Source: CBDCFV01 sp965261795 (lineage in GTDB: Bacteria > Chloroflexota > Dehalococcoidia > Lucifugimonadales > UBA3495). From it: 64,000 bases of DNA. Below, one piece after another: positions 26,243-35,349 of this stretch. The translations under genes were made by a program, and so were the position numbers. The stretch is taken from positions 1,922,001-1,986,000 of the forward strand of contig OZ253476.1 in the NCBI GenBank assembly GCA_965261795.1, written 5' to 3'. The notes under the pieces were generated by a model. That model saw nothing but the letters and a program-made list of their open reading frames with translations. It was not told where the DNA came from and made no database searches. How positions within the stretch are numbered: position 1 is the first letter of the stretch; the number at the start of each line of letters is the position of its first letter.

Positions 26243-26326
26243 GGATTCCCGCCTGCGCGGGAATGACGGGGTATGTCCTGCGCGGGAATGACGGGGTATG
26301 TCCTGCGCGGGAATGGCGGGATATGT
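26243..26326. repeat. Short tandem hairpin repeats
   Basis: GATTCCCGCCTGCGCGGGAA is followed by three copies of a unit like TCCTGCGCGGGAATGACGGG plus GTATG. This shows local amplification of the dispersed GGATTCCCGC hairpin. Confidence 0.8.
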
Positions 26327-26340
26327 CAATAGACCCCTAG

Positions 26341-26452
26341 TGGTTCGAAATCTTTGAAATGATGGACAATTTCATTGACGGCATTACCTGGCCAGGATTG
26401 GATTACGAATCTCACCTCAAAAGCAATCCATCATTTCAAAGCAGTTGGACTA
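26341..26452. mobile_element. 112-bp MITE copy 2, opposite orientation
   Basis: Bounded by CTAG at 26337-26340 and 26453-26456; same length as the copy at 21265 but inverted. End arms CTTTGAAATGATGGA and TCCATCATTTCAAAG are near-perfect complements. The right-hand CTAG is also the TAG stop codon of the gene at 26453-26926. Confidence 0.88.
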
Positions 26453-26926
26453 CTAGTCGTCCTGAAGGAACCGCCAACTGGGCAGGTCTACACGCCACTC
26501 GCCGTCTTCCAGCAACATGGGGATTATCAACCCGGACATCAACCGCCGGTGGGAGACCGTGCTTTCGTCTTGGGTCACGCCGAAGGGCAGGAATGCGAAG
26601 GCGTGATCGTCGTCCATGTACGTCGTAGGGGCGACTCCCAAGTCCGTCAAATCTTCCAGCGGCCACAGCCTGAGGACGGTGGTGCGGAAGTCTTCCAACA
26701 TGGATGTGCGCCGGGCGTGTCCCTTGTCATGGGCGGCCCGATAGGCTTCCTGCATGTCGATGTCGTTGCGCGTCGCCCATACACCCGTCCGCATACCCCG
26801 GGTCTCTTTGGACAGCAAAGACCATGCGAGGTCCATGTGGTGGTCGCGGACAGCCTCGGCGAAGACGCCGGCCAGGTTGCCGCATTGGTCCGGGTGCTGG
26901 CTTCTTTTTTCACCAGGTATTTTCAT
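26453..26926 (-). CDS. Hypothetical protein
   Basis: 157 residues with no family I recognise. It has an acidic, mixed alpha/beta look: NLAGVFAEAVRDHHMDLAWS, then DLGVAPTTYMDDDHAFAFLP and a final GEWRVDLPSWRFLQDD. This pattern (helices then beta-strands ending in W-R-V-D) suggests an NTF2/SnoaL-like or lumazine-like cone fold, but this is only an impression. The ATG follows GAAGGTG. The stop codon lies inside the CTAG target of a MITE. Confidence 0.6.
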   Translation of the reverse strand: MKIPGEKRSQHPDQCGNLAGVFAEAVRDHHMDLAWSLLSKETRGMRTGVWATRNDIDMQEAYRAAHDKGHARRTSMLEDFRTTVLRLWPLEDLTDLGVAPTTYMDDDHAFAFLPFGVTQDESTVSHRRLMSGLIIPMLLEDGEWRVDLPSWRFLQDD

Positions 26927-27013
26927 TAATCACACCTTCCACAGTCGCGGCGGCCGGTTATTTGTCGCGCTTTGCCGCCCAGGGTTTACCAAGGGAGGTT
27001 GATATGCCGCTGC

Positions 27014-28765
27014 TTACCAACCTACCGAATAGCCGTCGCGCCTGGGATCGGAAGCGCCGTGAAGCCCGCCGTTAGCTTGGTCCACCCATATCATCACTTC
27101 GCTGCCAGAGGCCTCCCACGGCCCCATGATGTTGAGGGTATGACCACGTTTCTCCAATTCGGCCCTTGTCTCCGGGGAAAAGCGGCTCTCCATGTGAAGT
27201 TCATTGGGAGAGATGTGAGGGAAAGTCGACTCGGTGGGGTTGTGGGTGTTCCGCCAGCGCGGAGCTTCCACCGCTTCGGCGACCGTCATTCCAAAGTCCA
27301 GCACATGGGTAATCACCTGCATGTTGGTCTGAACTTGAGTATCCGCGCCCGGCGTGCCGCAAACCAGCGCAAGCCGTCCCAGACCCATGCCGTCCGCCGC
27401 TGAGTTGGAGTTTACCCCAACAGGCTCACCGCTGGGCGGTCGGAACACCATCACGGGGTTCATGGTGTGGCGTACCCGCCTTCCCGGCCGGAGGCAGTCA
27501 ACGTGGCCTTCTTCGAGGTGCCAGTAGGTCATGCGATTGTTAAGCAATACGCCGGTGTCCCCGGCGATGAGGCTGGAACCCCAAGCGCTCTGGATGCTCT
27601 GCAACTGACAAACGGCGTTGCCCCACCGGTCGACGACGGCAAAGCAAGTAGTGTCCTCCTCAGCGCCTCCCACCCCGGTGGTGGCCAGGGTTCCCCGAAG
27701 TTTACCGGCAACTCCCTGATGCCGCCACGGGTCTCCGGCGGCCACTTCGTGGGCTGTCCTCTCCGGGTCTATCAACTTGGCCCGTTCCTTGGCGTAGTCC
27801 TTGGAGACCAGCCCCGCGATGGGAATGTCCAAGTATTCGGGGTCGGCGACATAGGTTTCGCGGTCGGCGAAGGCCAGCTTTTTGGCTTCCACCATCAGGT
27901 GAATCGCCTCGGGAGAGTTGCAACCCATGGACTTGAGGTCGAACTGCTCCACCATGTTAAGTTCCTGGAGCAGTATGTGGCCGCTGGAGTTGGGTGGCGC
28001 TTCATATACGGTGTGTCCGCGGTAGGTGGTGGAGATGGGCTGCTGCCACCGGCAATGGGAGTCGGCCAGGTCCCGCATGGTGAGCAGGCCGCCCTGCTCT
28101 TCGCTGAACTTCACGATGGCCCTGGCTATGTCGCCTTGGTAGAAGGCGTCCCTGCCGCCGTCAACTATTGCTTGGAAAGTGCGCGCCAGGTTTTCCTGCC
28201 TCAGAATCTCTCCGGGCCGCAATGGCCGGCCGTCTTTCGTAAACACCGCCTTGGACGTTGGGAAACTGCGCAACAGAGGATCGGAGGCTATGGCCTGCGA
28301 CAGAACGTGGCTGGTGGGGAAACCGTTGGCAGCCAGGTCGATAGCGGGGGCCAATACCTCTCCCAGAGACAACACACCGTACTTGGCATGACTGGACAGC
28401 CAGCTATCCAACAGCCCAGGGACTGACACGCTCAGCATTCCCTTCATGGGTATCCCGTCGGGCAAATAACGCTCCCTGGTTGCGGCGTAGGGAGCCGCGC
28501 CGGTGCCGTTGCAGATGTCGATCCGGTCCGCATCCTTCCAATACACCATGACGAAGCCGTCGCCGCCGATGCCGGACATAAGCGGCTCCACCACGTTCAA
28601 AGCGGCCGCGGTGGCTATGGCGGCGTCAACGGCGTTGCCGCCCTTCTGCAAAATGCTTATGCCGGCTTGGGACGCCAGGGGGTGCCCGGATGAGACCATG
28701 CCGTTAAGCCCCATGACGACGGGGCGGTGGGACTGGTAGTTGACGCCGTGGGGTGTGGTGGTCAT
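27014..28765 (-). CDS. Gamma-glutamyltransferase family protein, copy 1
   Basis: 583 residues, an N-terminal-nucleophile hydrolase precursor. AVDAAIATAAALNVVEPLMSG is the family start and DTTCFAVVDRWGNAVCQLQS near residue 370 holds the autocatalytic cleavage Thr. No signal peptide, so a cytosolic member. GGT transfers or hydrolyses gamma-glutamyl groups of glutathione-like compounds; many such homologues act on other amides, so the substrate is open. AGGAGG precedes the ATG at 28765. A distant paralogue lies at 41417. Confidence 0.9.
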   Translation of the reverse strand: MTTTPHGVNYQSHRPVVMGLNGMVSSGHPLASQAGISILQKGGNAVDAAIATAAALNVVEPLMSGIGGDGFVMVYWKDADRIDICNGTGAAPYAATRERYLPDGIPMKGMLSVSVPGLLDSWLSSHAKYGVLSLGEVLAPAIDLAANGFPTSHVLSQAIASDPLLRSFPTSKAVFTKDGRPLRPGEILRQENLARTFQAIVDGGRDAFYQGDIARAIVKFSEEQGGLLTMRDLADSHCRWQQPISTTYRGHTVYEAPPNSSGHILLQELNMVEQFDLKSMGCNSPEAIHLMVEAKKLAFADRETYVADPEYLDIPIAGLVSKDYAKERAKLIDPERTAHEVAAGDPWRHQGVAGKLRGTLATTGVGGAEEDTTCFAVVDRWGNAVCQLQSIQSAWGSSLIAGDTGVLLNNRMTYWHLEEGHVDCLRPGRRVRHTMNPVMVFRPPSGEPVGVNSNSAADGMGLGRLALVCGTPGADTQVQTNMQVITHVLDFGMTVAEAVEAPRWRNTHNPTESTFPHISPNELHMESRFSPETRAELEKRGHTLNIMGPWEASGSEVMIWVDQANGGLHGASDPRRDGYSVGW

Positions 28766-28869
28766 CGGGACCTCCTGCGGACGGGTTTTGCGACAGAGAA
28801 GTTCGCTTGATTATGTCGGGGGAGGCACAAAGCGTCAAGCTGACGGTTATTGCCGGCAGTGTTCCGTTT

Positions 28870-28955
28870 CAGATTGTCTGTCCAGCGGCGACGGTGCGGT
28901 GGATTCCCGCCCCCGCCTGCGCGGGGGTGACGTTCCTTCGCGGGAATGACGGGCG
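28870..28955. repeat. Dispersed hairpin repeat with GTCCAGCGGCGACGG leader
   Basis: TGTCCAGCGGCGACGGTGCG then GGATTCCCGCCCCCGCCTGC and two overlapping GCGGGGGTGACGTTCCTTCG units. It is the same module as at 18205. Confidence 0.85.
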
Positions 28956-29016
28956 AAACGAAAAGAGGGCCGCATCGTAGCGGCCCTCCAAAGTGGTCCG
29001 AGTTTAAACCGATGTA

Positions 29017-29412
29017 TCAGTGGCCGCCGCAACCGCAACCGCCGCCGCCGCCGCCTCCACAACCACCGCCACCGCCGCCGCCACATCCGCAGCCACCGCC
29101 GCCACAACCACAACCGCCAGCCGCAGCGAACATTGGGTTATTGATGACGAACCCCACTCTTCCCCCCAAGTTCTCAACGAAGTCTATAGTGGCTTCTTCC
29201 AAGAACGGGGCGCTGTCCGAGTCCATCAAGAAATTGACGCCTTCCAAGCTCAGAATCGTGTCATCGGGTTGGGTCTCTTTTTCCATGGTCAACATGTACT
29301 GGACGCCTCCGGTCTCCGCCGGCATAGCAATGACTCGAAGGGAGCTGTCGTTTTCCCCTTGTTCTTCCATGACTTCTCGAAGCCGTTCGATTGCCAGTTC
29401 GGTGACTTGCAT
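29017..29412 (-). CDS. HesB/IscA-like protein with Gly-Cys-rich tail
   Basis: 131 residues from ATG 29412, preceded by AGGAG. Residues 1-92 follow the A-type iron-sulfur carrier fold (MQVTELAIERLREVMEEQG, VEGVNFLMDSDSAPFLE-like core, VGFVINNPMF). The first cluster cysteine of IscA/ErpA is replaced (PAETGGVQY), and the usual C-terminal CGC is expanded to a 32-residue tail of Gly with seven Cys (101, 103, 108, 110, 118, 126, 128) ending CGCGGH. It may bind clusters or metals, but not in the ordinary three-Cys way. Confidence 0.8.
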   Translation of the reverse strand: MQVTELAIERLREVMEEQGENDSSLRVIAMPAETGGVQYMLTMEKETQPDDTILSLEGVNFLMDSDSAPFLEEATIDFVENLGGRVGFVINNPMFAAAGGCGCGGGGCGCGGGGGGGCGGGGGGGCGCGGH

Positions 29413-29695
29413 TAGCTCAACGCTCCTTAGGGGACCATACAAGTAGGGATATATTTTCAGGTCAGTCCGGTTAGGCTATCACACGGCAAATCTACAGTCA
29501 ACGCTGAGCGAACCGTTTGGCAGGGTCTTTACCGGCGGCAAATGCCTGAATAGGATTATCAAGATTAAAGGATGCTGAGGATGGGAATCCTGAAACCTGT
29601 TTGGGGGAGGAACCCTGATTGACGCTGGCTTACGGCTGAAGTAAGCTCGCTGGAATTGAAGTCCCGAAGTTATCCGGGTTGCAGGAGGTCTGACC
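29413..29695. other. Divergent intergenic region
   Basis: 283 bp between the IscA-like and MBL genes. It must hold both promoters, but I cannot pick them with confidence. GCAGGAGGTC before 29696 is the MBL gene ribosome site. Confidence 0.4.
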
Positions 29696-30568
29696 GTGCG
29701 GCAACTGACCAGCAATGTATTCGTGGAAACTGAGGCAAGGGGCTGTGACTTCGGTTTCGTGACCACCTCCGACGGCATTGTCTTGATAGACACACCGCAC
29801 AAGCCCAGCACCGCCATGCGGCTAAAGGCTGAAATAGAAAAGCGCGGGCAGTTGCGGTATATCATCAACACCGAACCGCACGGCGACCACTGGACCGGCA
29901 ACGCCTTTTTCGATGCCCCGGTCATCGCCCACGAGGGCGTCAGGACCCGCATCCTCAACACCGACATGGCCGACCACGCCGCCAGGGTGGGCACCTTCGG
30001 GCCGGAAGAGCCGGCTTTACTCGAAGGGTACCGGGCCAACCCTCCGGTCATCACGTTTCAGGACTCCATGACACTGCACGTTGGAGACCATACCTTTGAG
30101 ATGGTCCACATGCCGGGCCATACTCTTTATCAAGCGTCCGTCTCCGTTAAAGAGGAAGGAGTAGTCTTCACCAGCGACAACATCTTTCATAAAGTACAGA
30201 CTTGGCTGCACGAAGCCAATCCTGACCTGTGGCTGGCGGCCTTGGAGTCCCTGCGCAAGCTGGATGAAGAGATTTTGGTGCCGGGCCACGGCGACATCTG
30301 TGACAAGGGTTACTTGGACGAGCAGGGCGCCTTCATCATGGAATGGAAGGACTATGTGCAGGACGCAGTAAACCGGGGCATGTCCAAGGATGAAGCGGTT
30401 GCAAGCCTGACCAAGCTGACCGACAGGTATCCTATGGACATGGAGCAGGAAGGGCTGGCACCGATGGTAATGCGCATCAGCGCCGCCAACCTTTACGACT
30501 ACCTGACCGGGGACTGGCCACCTCCGTCCCTGGGTACGGTTGCCACTCGCCTGCCAGACGACAGGTAG
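29696..30568 (+). CDS. MBL-fold metallo-hydrolase
   Basis: 290 residues. The metal motif is EPHGDHWTGN (His62, Asp64, His65), a variant of HxHxDH in which the first His is Glu. Later ligands are visible in HMPGHTLYQ, FTSDNIFH and VPGHGD. This resembles the quinoprotein-relay/SoxH-like or alkylsulfatase-like branches. Hydrolase substrate unknown. The start is GTG with AGGAGG upstream. Convergent with the beta-helix gene, 12 bp apart. Confidence 0.87.
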   Translation: MRQLTSNVFVETEARGCDFGFVTTSDGIVLIDTPHKPSTAMRLKAEIEKRGQLRYIINTEPHGDHWTGNAFFDAPVIAHEGVRTRILNTDMADHAARVGTFGPEEPALLEGYRANPPVITFQDSMTLHVGDHTFEMVHMPGHTLYQASVSVKEEGVVFTSDNIFHKVQTWLHEANPDLWLAALESLRKLDEEILVPGHGDICDKGYLDEQGAFIMEWKDYVQDAVNRGMSKDEAVASLTKLTDRYPMDMEQEGLAPMVMRISAANLYDYLTGDWPPPSLGTVATRLPDDR

Positions 30569-30580
30569 AGGTCGCTTAAA

Positions 30581-31738
30581 TCAGACAGGCTGGCTCACGT
30601 AGTCCCTCCGGTTGCGTTGAAAATCGTTTTCCTTGAGACTGACTTCATGGTCTTCCGTTACCAATATCCCGCAGTCTCGGGAATCCTTAATCCGATTTCC
30701 TGAAATGGCGTAGTTGCGTGGCGGCAAGTCCAGGCTCGCCTGTCCTTCTGTCGCGGGGCCGCTCCAAAGGCGGATGCCGTTCCGGTTTCCATCAATCCGG
30801 TTGTCTTCAATCCGGTTGTCTTGCCCGTGCTCGATGGCGATGCCGTCGAACCGGCTGGCCTTTATCTCATTCCCCCTAACCGTGGTGTTGGTTGAATAGC
30901 CCAGCCAGAAGCCGTAGTTGGAAAAGTTGGCTACGTTGTTTTCGAAGGTGTTGTGGGCGGAGAAGACGGCCTCGAAGGCGTTGTTGGGCGAGTAGCTGGC
31001 GTCGTTGCCGGAGATGAGGTTGTGGTTGGAAGGGGTCCGATTGCCTCCGCGGATGAAGAACCCGTCGCCGCTGTAGCGCAGGCTGTTGCCAATTATCCGG
31101 TTATGGTTGGAGCCGTTCTCCAACAGAATCCCCGCAGAGTCGGCGGTGTCGCACCAGAAACGGTCGGTGTAACGGATGCAGTGCTCCGCCAGGTTGTGCA
31201 ACACCTCGTTGTGGCTGGACGTCAGCAGGTAAATCCCCACGTTGCCGCAGTAGGAGGCGTGATTTCCGCCGATCACGTTGTGTTCCGACCGGACCAAGCT
31301 GATGCCGTTGAAATTGTTGTTGACTTGGTTGTTCTCTATGACGCTGTGCGAGACGTTGTAGAGATATATGCCGCCGCCGAACCCTTCCTCGACCGGCGCT
31401 TCGGTATCGGAGAGCCAGCCGGCGTCCGGGGGGTTCGTGTTGTCAGACACTACGCAGCCTTGGATGTTCAGGTTGGTCACGTTATCGGCGTGAATGCCGT
31501 AGTGGAAGCCTATGACCACGCCGTTCATGACTGTGACGTTCTCGCAGTCGTGGACCCAAATACCTACTCCGCCAGAGCCTTCGCCATCCAGCACGCCCCC
31601 CGATAGGTCCAGCGACACTCCGTCGGTGCAGACTTCGATGACGGTTCCTCGAGAGGAAACCGGCTCAAGTCCTTCGTATCGAGATGGGTCGAAGGTATGC
31701 TTGGTGTACCGGTCGGGAATCAGGTTGACATAAGCCAT
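30581..31738 (-). CDS. Right-handed parallel beta-helix (NosD/PbH1) protein
   Basis: 385 residues with repeating coil units of about 22-24 residues: VSHSVIENNQVNNNFNGISL, SEHNVIGGNHASYCGNVGIY, SSHNEVLHNLAEHCIRY and onward to DNRIEDNRIDGNRNGIRLW. This is a parallel beta-helix as in NosD-like and carbohydrate-active proteins. There is no clear signal peptide. No catalytic motif is visible; it may bind or cleave polysaccharide. Isolated gene. Confidence 0.85.
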   Translation of the reverse strand: MAYVNLIPDRYTKHTFDPSRYEGLEPVSSRGTVIEVCTDGVSLDLSGGVLDGEGSGGVGIWVHDCENVTVMNGVVIGFHYGIHADNVTNLNIQGCVVSDNTNPPDAGWLSDTEAPVEEGFGGGIYLYNVSHSVIENNQVNNNFNGISLVRSEHNVIGGNHASYCGNVGIYLLTSSHNEVLHNLAEHCIRYTDRFWCDTADSAGILLENGSNHNRIIGNSLRYSGDGFFIRGGNRTPSNHNLISGNDASYSPNNAFEAVFSAHNTFENNVANFSNYGFWLGYSTNTTVRGNEIKASRFDGIAIEHGQDNRIEDNRIDGNRNGIRLWSGPATEGQASLDLPPRNYAISGNRIKDSRDCGILVTEDHEVSLKENDFQRNRRDYVSQPV

Positions 31739-31913
31739 GTTGGCCCGCCTTTGGGGTGCTTAGGGAGAGTAAAATGCTCGTTGCCGTGGTGCGATGGCCT
31801 CAGCCATTATAATCGCGCCGTTTCTTGGCGATGTCCGGTTTCGAGTGTGAAAATTCCCCGGCGGCGTCAATAGTGATAGACTCAGGCCAAATCAGCAGGA
31901 GTGAAAGCAAAGC

Positions 31914-32711
31914 ATGGACTTGGAACTTAGCGGGAAAACTGCAATCGTGACCGGGGGCAGCCGCGGCATCGGCAAGGCCATCGCCAGTGAGCTGGCGAAG
32001 GAAGGGGTGGATGTGGTCATCGCATCCAGGGGCCGGGAAGCTTTGGAGGAGACCGCCCGGGAATTGGCCGGCGAGACCGGCAGACGCATAATTCCCATAG
32101 CTGTCGATACGACCAACGAGGAAGCGGTACAGGCGATGGTGCACCAAGCCGCCACTGAGCTGGGCCGGGTGGACATACTGGTGAACAACGCCGCGCGGCC
32201 CGGAGGCGGGCCAGCGCCCAACCTGGCAGGGACCACCGAGGAGCTTTTCTGGGAGCAGATGAACACCAAGGTAATGGGCTACATCCGTTGCGCCAAAGAG
32301 GTGGCCCCCTACATGCGGCAGCAAGGCTGGGGCCGAATCATCAACATCAGCGGACTGGCGGCCCGGCAGTCAGGGTCGGTGGTGGGCAGCATCAGGAATG
32401 TAGCTGTAGCCGCTATGACCAAGAACATGGCCGACGAACTGGGACCGTTTGGAATCAACGTCACCGTCGTACATCCCGGCTTGATCCGCACCGAAAGGAC
32501 GCCCGGTATGGTGTCAGAGTTGGCGGAGAGGGAAGGAATCAGTGGTGACGAAGCCGAAAAGAGAATGGCCCAAGGGATTGCTATAGGCCGGATGATAGAT
32601 GCGCAGGAGATCGCATACATCGTGGCGTTCCTTGCATCGCCAAAGTCCGTGGCAATCAACGGCGATACCATTGCCGCCGGAGGCGGGGCGGGCCGAGCGA
32701 TCCACTATTAG
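31914..32711 (+). CDS. SDR-fold protein lacking the catalytic Tyr-Lys pair
   Basis: 265 residues. Cofactor motif TGGSRGIG at 13-20, NNAA at 91, and catalytic-type Ser146 in NISGLAA are present. At the active site, however, the YxxxK signature reads Gly158-SIR-Asn162 (SVVGSIRNVAVAAMTK). The rest of the fold (GINVTVVHPGLIRTE) is normal. It may therefore bind NAD(P) without classical SDR chemistry, or belong to an SDR group with a different active site. AGGAG precedes the ATG; the next gene follows 43 bp later. Confidence 0.85.
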   Translation: MDLELSGKTAIVTGGSRGIGKAIASELAKEGVDVVIASRGREALEETARELAGETGRRIIPIAVDTTNEEAVQAMVHQAATELGRVDILVNNAARPGGGPAPNLAGTTEELFWEQMNTKVMGYIRCAKEVAPYMRQQGWGRIINISGLAARQSGSVVGSIRNVAVAAMTKNMADELGPFGINVTVVHPGLIRTERTPGMVSELAEREGISGDEAEKRMAQGIAIGRMIDAQEIAYIVAFLASPKSVAINGDTIAAGGGAGRAIHY

Positions 32712-32754
32712 GCGTTATCCGAGAGAAAGCAATTCAGTTCCGGAGGGTTAAGCG

Positions 32755-34761
32755 ATGCCTGTTACGAAGATTGAGGTCAAGTCGCGTGTCCCATTTGCCC
32801 AAGGGCAGGAGTTTGGTGACGTGGGGTCTTACGAACAACTGGACGGGACGGTCCATTTTGCCGTCGATCCCGAACATCCGGCCAACGAGACGATTGCCGA
32901 TCTGAAGCTGGCCCCCAGGAACGAACAGGGCCAAGTGACCTTCTCGTCGGACTTTCGTATCCTTCGGGCAACCAACCCGGCGCGGGGCAACCGGAGGCTG
33001 CTCCTGGATGTGCTCAACCGGGGCAAGGCGCTGGCTCTCAGGAACATTAACAGCGCACCTGAAGTGGCGCCGGATGCCCCTCCTGACCCGGGCAACGGGT
33101 TCCTGATGTGCGAGGGGTACACCGTCGTCTGGTGCGGGTGGCAGCATGACGTCCCCGACGCGCCCGGTCTGCTTCGGATTAACGCGCCCGATGCGCGGGA
33201 GAACGGACGACCAGTTTCCGGGACGATCGTGGTAACAGTCCAACCTCACGTGCCCGGCCAAGTCCAGTTTTTGTCAGACAGGTTACACCGGCCCTACGCC
33301 TCCAACCACTTGGAGGACTGGAACGCGGTTATGACGGTGCAGGACCACGAGGACGGGCCTGAGCGGGTTATTCCCCGGCAGGAATGGGCTTTCGCCCGGC
33401 TCGAAGGCCAGCGCAAGGTACCGAACGCCAGCCATGTGTATTTGGAGTCGGGCTTTGTACCGGGCAAGGTGTACCAGGTTATCTATTCCACCACGGGGGC
33501 TCCGGTGGTGGGGTTGGGTCACTTGGCCACGCGGGACATCGCCGCGTTTCTGCGGAGTGCGGACTCTGGCAGCGGAAACCCCTGCGCCGGAGAGATAGAC
33601 AAGGCCTACGCCTTCGGTGTGTCTCAGAGCGGGCGGTTCCTGCGGCAGTTTTTGCATATCGCTGTAAACCATGACCAGGACGGCAACACCGTCTTCGACG
33701 GCTTCATCCCTCACGTCGCCGGCGCAAAGCGGGGCGAGTTCAACCAGCGGTTCGGCCAGCCTTCGAGCCAAGCGTCGAGAAGCACCAACAGCCTGTTCCC
33801 CTTCAGCGACACCGACCAGACCGACGGCGAGACCGGCCTGACCGACGGTCTGCTGACGCGACTGGCCGCCAAGGGGCCGTTGCCCAAGATCATGTACGTC
33901 AACACCTCGTCGGAATACTGGGCAGGGCACTGCGCCCTGGTGCACGTCGATCTGGGAGGGAAACAGGACTTGGAACTCCCGGAAGAGGTGAGGGTTTACC
34001 TGCTGGCCGGGACCCAGCACGGATTGGGGAGTTTGCCCCTTACCGACAACGACGCCGACGGGTACCGGACCCAGCAGTTGGTGAACTGCTTGGACTACCG
34101 CCCGTTGCTCCGGGCTGCTTTGACGAACCTGGACAAGTGGGTAACGTCCGGGGAACTTCCCCCGCCCAGCCGGTATCCGAGGCTGGACGACGGCACTGCG
34201 GTGACGCCGGAAACGGCGTTGAAGACCATAGGCAGCATTCCCGGGGTCAACAGCCCGGCCCACCTGCGGCGTTTTGCAAGGCTGGACTTCGGCGTCGATC
34301 CAGGTGTGCCGACCAAAATACCGGCAGAGGTGGGCAAGCCTTTTCCAACTCTGGTCCCCGCCGTAGACAAGAACGGCAACGAGTTGGCGGGCATTCCGCT
34401 GCCCTACATATCGGCGCCGTTGGCGACCTACACCGGCTGGAACCTGCGCCACCCGGACATCGGCGGCGCGGATCAAGTCATGTCCACCGGAGGCGCGTCC
34501 GGGGGAACGCTGCGGGGTTCGACCATTCCTTTCCCGGCAACGGTTGAAGCCCGGTCATCTGCAGGAGACCAACGCCAATCGGTGGAGGAGCTTTACCCCA
34601 CCAGGGACGGCTACTTGGAGCAAGTCCAACAAGCTGCCCAGTCCTTGATTGACGGGGGTTACTTGTTGGCTGAGGACGTGCCGACGGTGGTTGAGCAGGC
34701 GGGGCAGTTGTACGACGTGTTTTCGGCCCGTGTGCCGGAGGCGCAGGCGGCCAACGATTGA
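32755..34761 (+). CDS. Large alpha/beta hydrolase domain-containing protein
   Basis: 668 residues, the usual size of this family of unknown esterases. The N-terminal beta domain begins MPVTKIEVKSRVPFAQGQEF; the hydrolase core has the nucleophile elbow FGVSQSGRFLRQFLH. A later His-containing stretch (AGTQHGLGSLP) could complete the triad. No signal peptide. GGAGG is close to the ATG. It likely forms an operon with the SDR. Its last 310 bp are partly duplicated at 36272-38695. Confidence 0.85.
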   Translation: MPVTKIEVKSRVPFAQGQEFGDVGSYEQLDGTVHFAVDPEHPANETIADLKLAPRNEQGQVTFSSDFRILRATNPARGNRRLLLDVLNRGKALALRNINSAPEVAPDAPPDPGNGFLMCEGYTVVWCGWQHDVPDAPGLLRINAPDARENGRPVSGTIVVTVQPHVPGQVQFLSDRLHRPYASNHLEDWNAVMTVQDHEDGPERVIPRQEWAFARLEGQRKVPNASHVYLESGFVPGKVYQVIYSTTGAPVVGLGHLATRDIAAFLRSADSGSGNPCAGEIDKAYAFGVSQSGRFLRQFLHIAVNHDQDGNTVFDGFIPHVAGAKRGEFNQRFGQPSSQASRSTNSLFPFSDTDQTDGETGLTDGLLTRLAAKGPLPKIMYVNTSSEYWAGHCALVHVDLGGKQDLELPEEVRVYLLAGTQHGLGSLPLTDNDADGYRTQQLVNCLDYRPLLRAALTNLDKWVTSGELPPPSRYPRLDDGTAVTPETALKTIGSIPGVNSPAHLRRFARLDFGVDPGVPTKIPAEVGKPFPTLVPAVDKNGNELAGIPLPYISAPLATYTGWNLRHPDIGGADQVMSTGGASGGTLRGSTIPFPATVEARSSAGDQRQSVEELYPTRDGYLEQVQQAAQSLIDGGYLLAEDVPTVVEQAGQLYDVFSARVPEAQAAND

Positions 34762-34766
34762 CGCCC

Positions 34767-34806
34767 AATGATGAGGCCAAGACTATCACGTCTTGGCCTC
34801 ATCATT
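34767..34806. terminator. 17-bp bidirectional terminator-like hairpin
   Basis: AATGATGAGGCCAAGAC - TATCAC - GTCTTGGCCTCATCATT is a perfect stem between two convergent genes. A shorter-stem copy exists at 38704-38740 in the duplicated segment. Confidence 0.8.
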
Positions 34807-34830
34807 GTGCTGTGGTGGGAAGCAGGCGCA

Positions 34831-35045
34831 TCAGTCACCCTTGGCGTGTGCATCTTCCAGGCGTTCCAACCACTCTTCCAGCGTTTCGCCGGCGTTTGCT
34901 GCGGCACGCCCTGAGGTCAGAACTTCCGCTACGACTTCAGCCTTTACCTCAGCCTTTGCTTCCTCCCGCATCTTTGCCCGCCACTTTCGTCTCTGGTCAA
35001 GCGCCCACCATATCATCCTGACACTCCCTTCGGTCAGCACTGCAA
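34831..35045 (-). pseudogene. 5'-truncated copy of the 38765 membrane protein gene
   Basis: It encodes IAVLTEGSVRMIWWALDQRR to LEEWLERLEDAHAKGD, nearly identical to the C-terminal two thirds of the protein at 38765-39166. Homology stops abruptly at 35045, where foreign sequence begins. An ATG at 35109 in the joined sequence could still give a 92-residue chimeric product lacking the N-terminal membrane helices. Confidence 0.8.
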
Positions 35046-35132
35046 TTGCCCCTAAGGTGAACTTTGAACAGCAAAATAACGTCGACTTGCCGAAAGACAT
35101 CGCCGCCATGCTGGGTGGATAGAGTTAGACAT

Positions 35133-35330
35133 TTGACGATCATACGCGCTACCACCGACCCGCAATCCGTGGAACTGTTGCGGCGGGTCCTCAATGAGGC
35201 CAACGTCCAGCCCCACAGCGCGGAGATCACCGTGGGCTATTTCTATCTGCCTGGGTTCGCTCAAGTGACCAACCTGCTGCGAGGAGGGCCGCGAGAGCGT
35301 TACAGCCGAGTCTCATCGCCCCACATGTAG
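35133..35330 (+). CDS. Possible small hypothetical protein or gene fragment
   Basis: A frame from TTG 35133 encodes about 65 residues including DPQSVELLRRVLNEANVQPH and AEITVGYFYLPGFAQVTNLL. The composition looks protein-like, but there is no strong start and no recognised family. It lies in the rearranged segment between the two hydrolase copies and may be a fragment. Confidence 0.3.
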   Translation: MTIIRATTDPQSVELLRRVLNEANVQPHSAEITVGYFYLPGFAQVTNLLRGGPRERYSRVSSPHM

Positions 35331-35349
35331 GTCCCACTTTCGCATTAGT

